Source: Mytilinidion resinicola
Lineage: Eukaryota; Ascomycota; Dothideomycetes; Mytilinidiales; Mytilinidiaceae
Assembly (NCBI RefSeq): GCF_010093595.1
Contig: NW_022985443.1
Span: forward strand, 1,092,804 to 1,156,803
Length of the DNA stretch: 64,000 bases
Direction: 5' to 3'
Under the pieces are notes generated by a model, which had not been told where the DNA came from, did no database searches, and was given only the letters and a program-made list of their open reading frames with translations. The translations under genes were made by a program, and so were the position numbers. Positions 20,943 to 33,314 of the stretch are shown in pieces. Position 1 is the first letter of the stretch. Every line of letters begins with the position of its first letter.

Positions 20943-23769
20943 ATGATGCTGTTTAACTCTACCGCTCGACGGATACAGCCAATGCGGGCAGGCATCGCCA
21001 TTGGCCTTCAGAAGAACGCGTTTGCCAGTCTGCAGGGAACGCTGAGAAGAAGGTATCACGCGATGGATCCGTATATTAAAAACGAATGCTTACTTCGCAT
21101 TAGAACTCTACCAATATCCGCCGTAAACTCGAAAGATCGAGGAGTACGGCGAGCTACACTGCAAGCCGGAGAAGGGAAATCCGGGCACATTAGCACTGCT
21201 CCCAATGAGGGCATCTTATTCTTTGACAGTGCGTTTCATTACTTTCCCTCATTTCTCCCTCTACCTCTACTTCTTTCCTGACAGCATGTTCAAGACGTTT
21301 TCCCGCTTCGTCTTCAATGGCTTCTCCGCGTACCTTTCTCTCCCGAGGACAGGATACCCGGCCTTCTGAATACCTTGACGACGCCCGGTTTGACAGCCGG
21401 CGATCCTCTCAATCTCATCGAGAAAGCGATGAAAGACAAGGTACCTGTCAACGTCGTCGAAGTTCTTCCGCGGCTGAAAGAAGGCGGTGAATTTGTGAAG
21501 TTCACCCACGATGAGACAACGTCATCTGACGTGATAGAACGCGCTTTGAAGGACTACCTGAAGGAGAAGCCAATCAAACCATGGTGGAACCCGTTCGTTC
21601 GAATGCGAGTGAATCTTGTCAGAGGCCGACCCTGGGTGGAGGATCTTTATCGACTCCCTACGTCGAGATTGAAGGTTGAATTTCTGCCATCGAAACCGGG
21701 AGAAGAAGCGGTCGAGCTCTCACAGGAGCAGCTTTATGCGCACTTTAGGCCATACGGAAAACTCTCAGATATCATACCGCAGCCTCAGGATTCGAAAGTG
21801 CTACCGAAATTTGCGTATTTGGACTTCACGGCACCGAGACGAGCGATCATGGCCAAGAACTGCATGCATGGGTATTTAGTATCCGATGCTGAAGGAGGAG
21901 GGAAAGCTGGAACTATCATTAGACTCACGTATGAGCAGAAGCGTAAGGGGCATTGGTTCTGGGATTGGCTCGTCAACCATCCACGGGTCGTCATCCCGGC
22001 CGTCGCTGCTATCGTTGCCAGTGTAACGATTGCCATATTCGATCCGTGAGTTGCTTATGTTACGTTTGATGAACTGTCTAACAATACTAGTATCCGAACG
22101 TTCTTCATCAAGGCACATATCACGAGGTCTTTCCACATCGCAGACAACAGAATCTATCGCTGGTTCAAAACGCAAGCTACGGTTCGTTTGATCTCTTGTT
22201 GATAAGAGACCAAAGCATGCTAATAAGGACGGCAGGACATCTTGAGACTTCACAATAAGCAAGATGATGACGCTGGCATGGAAGCTATTTGGGATGACCG
22301 ACGAAGCAACATCGAACAAATCAAGACATGGCTAATAGAGACCGCTGACACATTCATCATCGTCCAGGGTCCGCGTGGTTCTGGAAAGAAGGAATTGGTG
22401 ATCGATCAAGCCTTGAAGAACAAGAAGTACAAACTGCTCATCGACTGCAAGCCCATCCAAGAAGCTCGAGGAGATAGTGCCACGATCTGCGCTGCAGCCG
22501 CCGAAGTCGGATACAGGCCCGTCTTCTCTTGGATGAACAGCATCAGCGGTATGATTGATCTTGCGGCGCAAGGTGCCACTGGCATGAAAACGGGCTTCTC
22601 GGAAACTCTGGACACTCAATTGGCGAAGATATGGAACAACACCGCAACAGCCTTAAGACAGATTGCATTAGAAGGTCGTAGTAAGGACGACAAAGATGCT
22701 CATTTAGGAGATGACGACTATCTAGAGGCACATCCTGAGCGTCGCCCTGTTGTCGTCATCGATAATTTCCTGCACAAGAGCCAAGAGAGCGGGATTGTCT
22801 ACGATAAGATTGCTGAATGGTAGGAGCTCTTCTCGTATCCATATTATAAGTTACTGACATCCCATCAGGGCCGCAACTCTCACTACTAACAACATCGCCC
22901 ACGTAATCTTCCTCACAAACGACGTCTCCTTCTCCAAATCCCTCAGCAAGGCTTTACCCGATCGTGTCTTCCGCCAAATCTCCCTCTCCGACTCCAGTCC
23001 CGAAGTCGCCAAGAGATTCGTTATCAATCACATCGACTCTGACGCCGACGATGAACCCGAACCCGAAGATGGATCCAAGAAGCTCACCCCGTCCCAGCGC
23101 CGCACTGATCTCGCCGAGCTAGACTCCTGCATCGAGTCCCTCGGGGGCCGCCTTACAGACCTCGAGTTCCTAGCCCGCCGCATCAAGACCGGCGAAACAC
23201 CCTACAAAGCCGTGCGCGAGATCATCGAGCAATCCGCCTCCGAAATCCTGAAAATGTACATCTTCGGCACGGAAGAATCGACAGACTCGCCACGTAGATG
23301 GAGCGTGGAGCAAGCCTGGTTCCTAATCAAGAAACTCGCCAACAACGAGGAGCTGCGCTACAACGAGATCCTCCTCTCCGACACGTACAAGAGCGGCGGC
23401 GAGGCCGTACTGCAGGCGCTCGAGCAGGCGGAGCTTATCAGTATTGTTAGCGGGCCGAACGGCCGTCCTGCGGCGATCAAGCCGGGCAAGCCGGTGTACT
23501 TCCCCGCCTTCAAGCGGCTGACGGAGGATGCGGTCTTGCGGAGCAAGCTGGACCTGGCGGTGGCGACGGAGCTAATCAAGATTGAGAATGCGAATATCGA
23601 TAAGTATGAGAATGAGCTGTTGTTGATGTCGAAGTTGAAGAACCAGCCGTGGCAGTTGACGCCGCGGGTGCAGTGGCTGTTGGGGAAGTTGCAGGCGAGT
23701 CAGGCGAAGGTTGAGAAGTATGAGAAGGAGAGTGGGGTGTTGAAGAAGGTGCTCGGGGAGGAATATTAG
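20943..23769 (+). CDS. yme2: Mitochondrial escape protein 2 (Yme2, RNA12 domain)
   Basis: Five exons (20943-21228, 21295-22045, 22091-22181, 22236-22819, 22869-23769) give 870 residues, near the ~850 of yeast Yme2. The N-terminus is Arg-rich with few acids (QGTLRRRYHAM), as in a mitochondrial presequence. Splicing at 21228/21295 creates FFDNVFPLRLQW, the conserved family opening. An RRM-like region follows (LYAHFRPYGKLSDIIPQP ... PKFAYLDFTAPRRA). One membrane span follows at about residues 328-346 (VVIPAVAAIVASVTIAIF), then the RNA12 P-loop domain with Walker A GPRGSGKKE near residue 420 and a Walker-B-like PVVVIDNFLHK. Yme2 is an inner-membrane protein affecting mtDNA nucleoid structure and escape to the nucleus. 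Several ATGs lie close together; the first was chosen. Confidence 0.95.
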
Positions 23770-24291
23770 TAGTATGGATGGGTAGGGGTGTATTAGTAGG
23801 TGGTAGCGACTTCACCTGTTGGCTTTAAATCAGTTGAATGTGGATACGGTGGTGTCGAGCGAGCGGGTGGGTTGAGCGGCGGCTTTTCTGCTCTCGAGGA
23901 TTGGCTTGAGGTGTATATATGTATCATCACCCTTCTGCTCCTTTGATGTATGCGACAGTCATCTCAATTGGGTGTTTGTGATGCTTCAGATCGGAGATTC
24001 TAACATTCTGTCACTGCGATGTGAGTGAGGTGCATGCACAGAAATCGCGTTGCCCGCCCCCTCCAATCATTAGACAACAAGCTACGTTACTATTTCGACA
24101 AGCTCCACAACCATGTTGGGTGGGCGCTGCCGAAGCTCTGCAAAGAGGTCGGCCGAGACGCGTAAGAGGGAGAGGTGAGAAGAGGTGAGCGGCCTCAGAG
24201 GTGGATGCAGAACGGGGTGAATGAAAATAAACGACGCCTATACTCCTTAAATTACACTGAAGCCTCTTAAATGGTAGAGTACAAGCTGTTA

Positions 24292-24363
24292 TAGTGAGGT
24301 GAAATGAGACAGTGAGGTGAAATGAGATAGTGAGGTGAAATGAGATAGTGAGGTGAAATAAGG
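24292..24363. repeat. 18-bp minisatellite, four copies
   Basis: Four head-to-tail copies of the 18-mer TAGTGAGGTGAAATGAGA. Copies one and three are identical, copy two has T to C at its first base, and copy four diverges at its end. Confidence 0.9.
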
Positions 24364-25154
24364 TGAGAGCTCATAGAGCGGGCGCTAAGCGGAGGTGAAC
24401 GAAAGTAAACGATCACGAGAATCCCGAAAAGTTGCAAAACACCTCAAAAAGCCCACGCACAAGTGATTTCGACGAGGTGAGATGCCTCTCCTACCCTCCA
24501 GCCCTCCCAGCTCACCTCGGCCTCGGTCTCCCGAAGATCCCTCAGCTCCCGCGTCACGGGTAACCAAGTGTGACGGCGACCTTCCTCGCTCATACCATAT
24601 ATTTCCAAAATTTCGCGGACCACCCAACTAACTCGACCAGCAGCTCAATCGGTCTCCTCTCCCTCCGAGTCGAGCCACGCCCCGCACCGATCGAATCGAC
24701 CGACGCCGCCAACTCGTCTGACCACCAGGACCGCATTCGAGCCCCCCAGTGAGCGCTGGCTGGGTGGTTTAAATGTGGACCCCAGTACTTTCGGGAATTG
24801 TCCTTACGGCATGTAGCTCTGTTTGGAGAGCATGGCTTGGGCACGGAGAAAACATTAAAGTCTTTCTACACCCTCCACCGAGGAGGGTGGTGTTTTGCTC
24901 CTTGGAATTCGTTATTTTCCCTTTGGTTTTGGGCGATATGCGGTAATGATGATGGTGATGGTGTTTCTGGGTTTTTATTTTGGCTTGTTTTGCGGAGGGC
25001 TGGAAAAAGAATGAGGGAATGAGCTTACTTGGGCCACACCGCTGACATTGCCGCTCGACTTTACGATGCACAAACAAGGTAGTCTGGCTTAACGAGTAGC
25101 CTCACTATACACGCTCATTCAACTGCTCCGCCGGTTTTCTGTTCATTTCTTTTA

Positions 25155-25361
25155 ATGTCGTTGGGCCAGGTCTTACGGAAACTGGAGGGAAGATTAGGGA
25201 ATGTCACTTTTCAAGATCGCAAGGGAAGCGCTCATGTAGACATGACCATAGAAAATAACGAGTCTTCTCTGTCTGGTACTCCTGTTTTTATAACGAATGG
25301 ACATCGAGCCGAGCTGAAAAAGCGGCTTAATTCCTTCAGAAGAAAGAAGAACCAAGATTGA
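25155..25361 (+). CDS. Small hypothetical ORF
   Basis: 68 codons, basic, with a Lys/Arg-rich C-terminus (RRKKNQD). No signal peptide, membrane span or known domain. It lies alone in an intergenic region, has no visible splice partners and could be chance. Confidence 0.2.
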   Translation: MSLGQVLRKLEGRLGNVTFQDRKGSAHVDMTIENNESSLSGTPVFITNGHRAELKKRLNSFRRKKNQD

Positions 25362-25616
25362 AGAGAGAGGACTTAGTACGAGAAGGCGTGCTTGTAGTAG
25401 ACTCTACCTGAGCATGATATAGTACCACACACTACCTACTGTTAGCGATACGCCGCGGATGCTTTCATCGTCGAAAGGTTACTAGCACCTCTATCTAACT
25501 CAAGAACGTGTCGCTTCTTGACTCGGCGCTGGAGATGACTCGCATATCCATGCTCAACAACCTACCTAGATGCTGTCTTCAGAGGCTGTTCTATGTTACC
25601 CAACTTGCCCATACCT

Positions 25617-26757
25617 TCAACCTCCTCTCGGCGCAGGCGGCCTCATCAGCCGATTCCTAAACGCATTTCCCAGCCCAGGCCCCCTCGCCGCAGCAGGAGA
25701 GCTGCCCACAAACGAGCTCCCGCCCATCATGGAGCTCCCATCTTCACTAAACATACTCGTCCTCGCAGCAGCTCCCCCCCTCGCCGCCATCCTACTCCCC
25801 CTCGGTGGCCTATTGACGCCATCCCTCCTTAGCTCAAAGCTCATCTCCTCCATCTCCGAGCTCTCATCCTCCAGCTCCGTATCCGTATGCTGATAGCTGC
25901 CCGCCTCAGGCACATCATCATCCAAATCCCGCTCATCCTGCAACACGCCCGCCATGTCTGCCTCCTCCAACTCCAGCATCTGCTCAACATCCGCCTGCAC
26001 CATACTCCCCTCAATAAACGAGTCCTCGTTAAACGTCATCTCCGCCTCCGTCTGCTCAAGCCCATCCTCGCTCCCAAGCTCGCTCGTGCTCTGTACCTCA
26101 TCGCTATCCTCCGCCTCCGCCTCAGGCACTTCGTCGTCCAAATCCCGCTCCTCCTCTCCTTCTTCTTCTCCCTCTTCTTCGCCCGCCTCCCGCTGCGCCG
26201 CCAGCTCCTCCGCTTCTTGCAGCGCAGCCATGTCGGCGAGCGCCTGCTCCCGCCGCGCGAGTATCTCCTGCTCCTCGCGCTCGGCCGCCTCGTCCATAGT
26301 CGCCTGGTACGTCTTCGGCACGCCGGGGGGACGGATCCAGCCCGCGCCGAAGCGTCTCACATTTTGCTTGCGCTGCAGAATCGAGTTCTCATCCGCGGCT
26401 AAGGAGGCGAGGGTGCTCCGCGTCGAACCGGCATGGGTGTGGTGCGAGTGCGGGCGGCGGTGTTGCTGGTGGTGCGGTAGGGGCGCGTTGTTTGCGTCTG
26501 TCGATGCTGGGAGGGGGTTGTCGAGGGAGGGGAGGCGCGAAGAGGGGTGGGAGGGCCAGAGGGTGGAGTCCTGTGGATTGAAGCGGTTAAAGGTTTGAGG
26601 TCTGAAGATTCTAAATGTGGATGTGTGTGTAATATTTCTGAACGCGAGGGGCTGAGGGCGGGCCGATGCACATGTAATTTTATGCTGAAACACGCGAGGG
26701 AGGCGGTGTTGGGGCGGGACTCACATCGCGGGGTGTTATGAGGGGGAGGGAGAGCAT
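25617..26757 (-). CDS. apc15: Anaphase-promoting complex subunit Apc15/Mnd2-like
   Basis: Exon 1 is 26757-26725 (MLSLPLITPRD) and exon 2 is 26570-25617, giving 328 residues. The 154-bp intron (GTGAGT donor, AATCCACAG acceptor) joins the short start exon to DSTLWPSHPSSR, reproducing the conserved fungal Apc15 opening (PRD then a W-P-S box). The family signature NVRRFGAGWIRPPGVPKTYQ follows, then a helical Glu-rich region (DEAAEREEQEILARREQAL) and long acidic stretches with two ERDLDD-[DE]-VPEA repeats. Apc15 controls turnover of the mitotic checkpoint complex on the APC/C. A longer ORF without the intron exists, but its N-terminus is unrelated to the family. Confidence 0.8.
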
Positions 26758-27449
26758 TGTGGATTGTGGATTGTTTGCGCGTTTAGAGAGCGGTGGTGGG
26801 AGGAAGTTGCTGTGCTGAGCTTCACGACATTGAAGATGGTGGAGTAGAATAGAACTAGTGGAGTACGAACAAACCTTGGAACACAAAACAAACACCAAGA
26901 CATTGATGCATCGCCAAGCTATGTAGCCAAGACGCCTCGCCTTCGGAGCTGCAGTAGGCACAGGATGATCATGCCAACATGCGCCAATCAGCTGCAGCGT
27001 GGTCGCAGCGTGCTCAATTGGTGAGGCTCCCTTACCTCTTTCCACGCTCGCACCCATGGCTCCAGCACTCCAGCACCAGCTATATCTGAAGCCAGTGCCC
27101 GCTGCTCTGGAGCCTGACCAAGGTTGAGTCTTCATTTTTCCCCTCGCTTCTCCTCGAACAAGTGCGCTTCTGTCAGTTCGTTCCGAGGAAACAACTCGAC
27201 ACGACGGGTATCTCTCCGATCAGGCCTCCATACTGCTCCAACAACCCCATTGCTGTCACTTTTCCTCGAATTCCGCCATCGTTCCAGTTACAGCTTCTAT
27301 CCTCCCATCGCTTTCAAGTCTCAAAGAGACAAAGAACCGCAGCCGCCCCCACAGTAGCGCGCACTGCCTACAACAACCCCGGCGCCCTTCAGACTATACC
27401 CATCACCCGCCACTCTACAGTCTCCAACCAAGCCCAAAAACAATTCAAG
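26758..27449. promoter_or_regulatory. Intergenic, divergent upstream regions
   Basis: Separates apc15 (minus) from the small secreted ORF (plus). A CT-rich run at 27220-27320 fits a fungal transcription-start region for the latter. No gene is seen. Confidence 0.4.
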
Positions 27450-27701
27450 ATGAAACTCTCAACACCAGCCCTCCTCCTCACAACCACCACCCTCACCAGC
27501 GCGCTCGCTCTCCCCCAAATCCACCTCCACCGATTGTCCACCACCGCCTCCCCGACCAGCACCATCCCCCAGCTGCCCATGCACACGACCGACCTCATGG
27601 CCGGCAAAGCCTGGACGCCCGCCCCCACCCCCTCGTCGTCCTCGGCCCCAACTTCCGCGCCAACGAGCTCGACGAAACCCGGGGAGTGGAGGGATTTATG
27701 A
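27450..27701 (+). CDS. Putative small secreted protein
   Basis: 83 residues. The start MKLSTPALLLTTTTLTSALA is a good signal peptide with a likely cut near ALALPQ. The mature part is short, rich in Thr, Ser and Pro, and has no cysteine, so it is not a disulfide-type effector; O-glycosylation is plausible. The upstream frame is open but lacks such a signal, so this Met was preferred. No family recognised. Confidence 0.45.
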   Translation: MKLSTPALLLTTTTLTSALALPQIHLHRLSTTASPTSTIPQLPMHTTDLMAGKAWTPAPTPSSSSAPTSAPTSSTKPGEWRDL

Positions 27702-28540
27702 TGCAGTCATCACTCTGTAAGTAGAAACCTCTTGTATTCGAAACGGAGCGGGATCATTTGGGAGGGGGGTTGCATTCCCAAATCCCCAAATCATCGCCTT
27801 TCCCAATTCCCCATCCAGCTTTCCCAGAAATGCGGTCGCACGAATGACGGAGATGGCGCATGTCAGCCTGGTGGAAAGCGAAAAGCGGTTGCCCTGCATG
27901 GCGCTAACGGGGTCTGGACAGCTGTTTGACAGCGCACTTATCGATCTCGAACCGTTGGAAGTCCGAGGAGGCAGGAGAGGAGGAAAAGGCTTACGAGCTG
28001 CATCGCGAAATGGGTCTCTGGATTCCGGAGTTTGCTTTGGTGTTTTCAAATCTGTGAGGGAGGAATACCCATGTTTTTCATCGGTTCGGGCAGGTTACTG
28101 GAGTAATTTTTTTTTTTTTTTTATTTTTTTTCGGAGGAGTGGAGTCACGTTTTTATGACTCGGCGATGGCATCGCGATCGGGGATTCGCGCTCTGCATAG
28201 CAAGGCGTTTAGGGCGTCTTCAAAGAGTTGGAGACGTGCTGGATATGTTCGCATTGGAGGATTGGATGCTTGGCTGTATATCAAGAAGTCAAGAGGTCCG
28301 CAAAGGATTAGCACAATTCACGCAAACAATTTGCAGATGAGCAGGGTAGATGATGGTATTCATGTAGAGTATTCATCCTAGACGGATAACTCAATTCCAC
28401 ACGAATATCCGTTCTGAAACGAATAGCGAAGCTACCGCTCCAGACAATTTCACGAAATAACCCTTTCAGTTCTCAAGGCCAGCGAAGCTATCGCCCTACG
28501 GCCCCCATCACACACCTCATCGAGGTCGTCCGGGCACCGC
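27702..28540. other. Intergenic with poly-T tract
   Basis: No gene supported. A near-continuous T run of 24-25 bases (one A) lies at 28107-28131. Confidence 0.5.
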
Positions 28541-31500
28541 CTACTCCAAATACCCATTCGCCTTCAACCACTCCCTAATAACCTCCTCATCCCTCTTCCG
28601 ATACGTTGCCTGCCCCAGAATCGTATCATTCACAACCGCAAGGCCGCGATCATACCCCCTCTGGTCCTTATCCTTAAAGAACTCCCGAATCTCCTCCGCA
28701 ACCTCAAAGCTCGCAAACTTCGCCAAGCCCGCGCGCAAGAACCGCTCCAGCACCACCATGTTGCCGCTGAGCAGCGGGAACACCGTCTGGTCCCAGTTCT
28801 CGCGGATGTACTTCCACAGCTCGTAGCGCACATTTGCGTTGTTGGCCAACGCGATAGCGCCCGAGTGCTTGTCCTGCACGGCGACCGAGGACGAGAAAAG
28901 GAAGGTGAGGAACTCTTGGGCGAGCTCGGGCGTCTGCACGCGGCCGAGGGACTGGAGGCAGATTTCTTTGCCGTCGATGGAGGTTGTCGTGGTGTATTCC
29001 TTGACGAGGGCTTCGTAGGCCGCTCGGCCGCCCTCGGTGACAGCGGTACGGAAGACGGCGCCGCGGAGTGAAGGAGGGATTGCTTTGGGGTCTTTGCCTG
29101 AGGAGGCGAGTTCGAAGCGGCGAAGACTCTCTTTGATGATGCTACTGGAGAGTTAGTATAGGATATATTGTAATGGGATAACGGTGAACTTGCCCTTCAT
29201 GTCCGGCGGCAGCGGCAGCTCCAATAAGAAGGACACGCAGTTGACCCTGAAGGTAGGTTTCCCCCTTCTTGGCTTCCCATCCGACCTTCTCGGCGGCCGG
29301 AGTGAGCAGCTTAAGAGCGAACTTCTTCAAGCCCTTGTGGACATCTCCGACATCTGAGAAGACGCTCTGAATGTTCACCAGATTGCCGGTGATCTGAGAC
29401 CAGACGAGGTAATCGGTTTCATCCCCGAAGCGCTCGATTAGGGCGAGGAAACCTGTAGTCTTCGCATAGCCAGAAACTCCCAGAGCATATGCATCTCCAA
29501 TAAGACCAACCTCCAAATCGATTAGTATACCTTACAAGAGTTTCCTTAGAAGAACATACCTTGTCCTCAACACTCAATTTAGCCTTCAACTCACCAAGCT
29601 TGACCAGTCGCGCTGGCGGATAATTAGTCCGATAGAAGCCGTTCTGGTTGGCATTGAGCTTATAATAGTTGTCATCAACACCCCTAATCGTCTCCGTCTT
29701 CGCTGTGAGAGCTTTGACGCTGTGTTTCTTTATCTCCTGGCCTGGCGCGCCCGTCGTTAGTCCCAAAGGAAGCCACCAAGTGGTCTCATCCTCCTCTGGT
29801 TTCACGTCTCCTGTAAGCAAGAACCTCTCTTGTTTGACAGAGATCTGGCCCGGCTCCTCTGCAACGGTCAGGACTGGGAATCCAATCTTGCGAATCCACA
29901 GATCCATGAAATGGTTCACATCTTGTCCAGAAGCCCTGCTCAAGGCGGACCACAGATCGTTCGTCGTCGCATTTCCGTACTTGTGTGCGTTGAGGTAGTC
30001 CGTAACTCCAGCAAGGAACACTTTATCTGTGAGATGCGCGCTCAGCATTCGGATGACCGAGCTACCCTTAAGGTAACTAATAGCGTCGAAGATCTGGTCA
30101 ACTTCAAGAGCGTCCTTAACGGGAACTTCGATTGGGTGAGAAGTTCGGAGCGAGTCTAGTTGGAAGGCTGATTGTACACCCTCGGACTAGGTTAGAGTGT
30201 GACTGTTAGCAAAATATGATATGTGCGAGGTACCTCGAGATCGTGCACGTACGACAAACTGTCCCCATACGTTCCATTCTAGAATCACGGTTAGATTTGT
30301 ACGGCCAGATGAGATATCGTCGGGTCAACTTACCGGGATACAAGCGGTCGATAGCATACCATCCGACCCACGTTGCAAACCCTTCGTTCAACCAGAGCTA
30401 GTCCGAAGTTAGCTACGTGACACAATGCAATGCGTGCACGTCTACTGACTTCATTCCACCAATCCATCGTCACAAGATTTCCGAACCACTGATGGGCAAG
30501 TTCGTGAGCCACGACGTACGCAACTCGATTCTTGTAGCCCTGAGCTGATTCGGCTTCATCGAAGAGCACTGCCGTAGTTCTGTTCGGGATCAGTTGCTGT
30601 CTGTGTATTACTACGACCTCAACACTTACCGGTAGGTGATCAAACCCCAGTTCTCCATAGCACCGTGAGACTAGAAACCACCGGTCAGTCGCTAATGCTC
30701 ATCTAGACTTCAACGGGGGTACATATAGATGTCTGAAAAGGGCTTAGAGACTAAATGGCATTGTGGGGGGGAACAACAAACTGCGTGTAGCATAGAAACA
30801 GAGTTGAAAATAACTTACGAACTCATGAACTGCGATAAGATCCACTTTTGGAAGCGGATAGTCGATTTTGAAGATCTAGTTAAGTCAGTCGAGTAACAAA
30901 GGGGGTGGAAGTGACAAGACAAACATCCGAAAAGAGATCAACAATCTTCTTCGCATTCTCGAGAGCAAACTGGCCCTGATGTCTCAGTCCCCTCGTGGTG
31001 TAGACACGAACTGGAATCCGCGCCCCGTTGTACTTGCGGTCAGTACGGTCCTCGACGTACTCGAAGTCTCCAACAGCCCAGGCCAGAAGGTAGGTGCTCA
31101 TGATCGGGGTACGTTCGAACGAAACAACGTGCCAGCCCTCCTTGGTCTCCTTCTTTTTTTTCTCCGGCATGTTGCTCAAGGCAACTTGGTCCTTGGGTAT
31201 CTCAAGGTCTACATCAAAGGTAGCCTTCAAATTCGGCTCGTCAAAGCAAGGGAAGGCTCTACGGGCATCGCAGGACTCGAATTGGGTGCTGAACATGTAG
31301 TGGAAGTCATCCACCTGGGGCACGGACTTGGCCACCGATCCCGTGGGCTTATACCTCGAGCGGTAGAAGCCAGCCATGAGCTACCAGTTGAAGTCAGTAA
31401 CATTTTTATCTTCGTCCCAAGCTTCCAATAGCACATACGTTGTTCATGGTCCCCTGGAACTTGACCACAAGAGTTGCCTTGGAGGTGGCCGGCGGCTCTT

Positions 31501-32044
31501 CCCCAAATGCCAACGTCACCCGCTGCTTGTGAGCATCGTAGGTAATGTCTGAGGCCTTGAAATTCTGTTCCGTCTTTGTATTCTCGGTCTTGAGCTCGGC
31601 GCTGTGTATCTTGAGCTGGAGGGAGTTGAGAACGATTTCTTTGGTGCTCTTCTTGATCTCGAGGTCGATTGCTACGGTGCCTTGATAGCTCCATTCCCCG
31701 CCGAGCTCGAGGTCATACAGGGAAATGGAGTAGTGGGACGGCTTGACCCTGTTTACAATCCTCTGTCAGCTTCGTGCTCGTAAGTGCTACAGCTTCTTCA
31801 CTCACGTGTCGGGCAGGATATCTCTGTCGGACGCCATGGTGATGGATGTTGGGTTGGCTACAGCAGTGTAGAACCTCGCCTTAACATCAATCGAACTACA
31901 GCTACGTGAGGGCGAGAAACGGAGCTGGCGCAACACGGGTTGCCTGAAAGTCTGGCTGCCTAGACGTCTGAGAGGGGCGATGGCGGGACTCCTCTGTGCT
32001 TTGTTTCCAATGCGGACGCGAGAACAACACCTCGACAAGAACAA
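28541..32044 (-). CDS. M1-family zinc aminopeptidase (Ape2/Aap1/puromycin-sensitive type)
   Basis: Eleven exons assembled from frame and splice sites: 32044-31806, 31748-31439, 31380-30925, 30875-30819, 30670-30630, 30579-30450, 30397-30334, 30278-30253, 30186-29560, 29510-29194, 29141-28541. These give 955 residues. Motifs are complete: exopeptidase GAMENW (357-362) and zinc site HELAH (393-397) followed after 18 residues by Glu416 in LWLNEGFA, exactly the HEXXH-X18-E spacing. The enzyme removes N-terminal residues from peptides. The first 69 residues are Arg/Ser-rich without acids until late, and resemble a mitochondrial presequence. An internal ATG at 31837 ([11 protein letters not shown]) would yield the cytosolic-length enzyme. 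The last intron has a GC donor (GCAAGT). Confidence 0.96.
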
Positions 32045-32812
32045 TAGAAAGGCCAGGTTTGAGTCACTTGAGGCAGGAACGAGGTCCGAACCAGTTATAT
32101 AAAGCGTGGCGTGCTGTTCCTACCGTCAACGGGTTGCTTCGGCGTGACAAACAGAACGCTGGAGACCCCCACCACCAAGCGGCCCTCCCCGCAGTTTATC
32201 TGCGGTGATGCAACCTGGCACGGGAGGTGCGAGCGAATTTACTACGAAGGGCATTCGAGCGAATGCCTAAACAGCATTCAGCCGAGCAGGATTCGTATCT
32301 AAAGAGGAAGCTGAGCGTAATTCTATTTCGCGCGTTATTTTACGAAGAGAGCAAAGTTTGCCAATGGTATCGAAGGAAGCGGATATGTAGCGCCTGTTAA
32401 TACACCCTTCCCGTCTGCCCATTATCCTCCATCTGCAGCCTGGTTACAGGCGAATTCCTGCAGAGCCGTTTCCATACGTTCAAGACCCAAAGAATAAAAC
32501 CGTGACGCCGCCGATGCTCATCTGGTCCCCTCGCGCCGCTGAAATGCGCGTGCCGTGCAATCATCTAGCAATATGCCCCTAAGAGATGAACGAAATCCCA
32601 ATGTCACGGACACCAGTCGGTTGTCGCATGAGGAGTGCGTTGTGTCCAGAGGGTTGTTGTAGAGAGAGTGCCCTGGCGATAATCAAATCAGACTTCCCAT
32701 TCTGTCCCAACTCTTGAAAGCCAAGGGATTCGTCCTATAGAACGAGTCAGAGGTTCCGAGCATTCACCTCCTCGCATTAATAAGGCGCCATGATCTCGAT
32801 GCTCCTGTATAT
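32045..32812. promoter_or_regulatory. Intergenic upstream of the aminopeptidase
   Basis: 768 bp with no supported gene. It holds the aminopeptidase promoter and the 3' flank of the next minus-strand gene. Confidence 0.4.
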
Positions 32813-33314
32813 TCAGATCCGCACAAGAACATCCAGACACGGTATCCGCCACTCCTTCTTCCCCACCAAGCCCTTCGCCCACTCGAATCCCGCTCCTCCA
32901 CTAATTTGCGGCACTGGTGGCGCCTTCTTGCGCAGCGTATCCGCCGCCGCCTTGATAACCGTCGTAGCCGTACTGTTAACCGCCGACGCGAGAATCGAAG
33001 CCGTCTCTACAAGCGGGTCTCTGAGCGGCATTGTTGTGTTTCTGGGGTCCGAGGAGGCATCTTCGGCCGGCAGCTGCGGCTCGAACCATGCGGTATGGAA
33101 GTCGAAGAGGGAGACCACGAGTATGGCGAGGAGGAGGGAGCAGTAGACGCAGGGGCGGTTGAGGAAGTAGGTCGCCGAGACGAAGAGGACGAGGTAGACG
33201 GGGGACGCACTTGTTCTATGCCTCCGAGAATCAGTATATGTAGTAAATCGTGGCAAGGAAAACGGGGACATACAGGAAGAAAAGTATGGGTATCCAGCTT
33301 CGAAGACAGAACAT
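32813..33314 (-). CDS. Small two-span membrane protein, unknown function
   Basis: Exons 33314-33274 and 33215-32813 (58-bp intron, GTATGT donor, ACTGAT branch, GCATAG acceptor) give 147 residues. Splicing joins MFCLRSWIPILFFL to TSASPVYLVLFVSATYFL, so hydrophobic segments lie at about residues 5-32 and 38-52 (YCSLLLAILVVSLFD). A soluble tail ends in GGAGFEWAKGLVGKKEW. An upstream in-frame Met (33419) would add 35 residues but lacks supporting features. No family recognised. Confidence 0.6.

Larger units (their letters stand above)
23770..25616. other. Intergenic with GAGGTGA-rich repeats
   Basis: Downstream of yme2. It contains many GAGGTGA/GGTGAA strings between about 24170 and 24500, a clear 18-bp tandem array at 24292-24363, and one small ORF at 25155-25361. 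Nothing else is recognised. Confidence 0.5.

Noticed and set aside
24292..24363. CRISPR-like array
   Set aside because: Units are contiguous with no spacers, and the genome is eukaryotic; it is a minisatellite.
26571..26693. Longer unspliced start for the Apc15-like protein
   Set aside because: The upstream residues do not resemble the family, whereas the spliced start MLSLPLITPRD does.
30239..30252. Donor at the end of CTCGAG|GTACCT for the aminopeptidase exon ending near 30239
   Set aside because: It breaks the frame into [13 protein letters not shown]. The GTACGT donor at 30252 keeps the frame and gives the conserved QFVSEGVQ.
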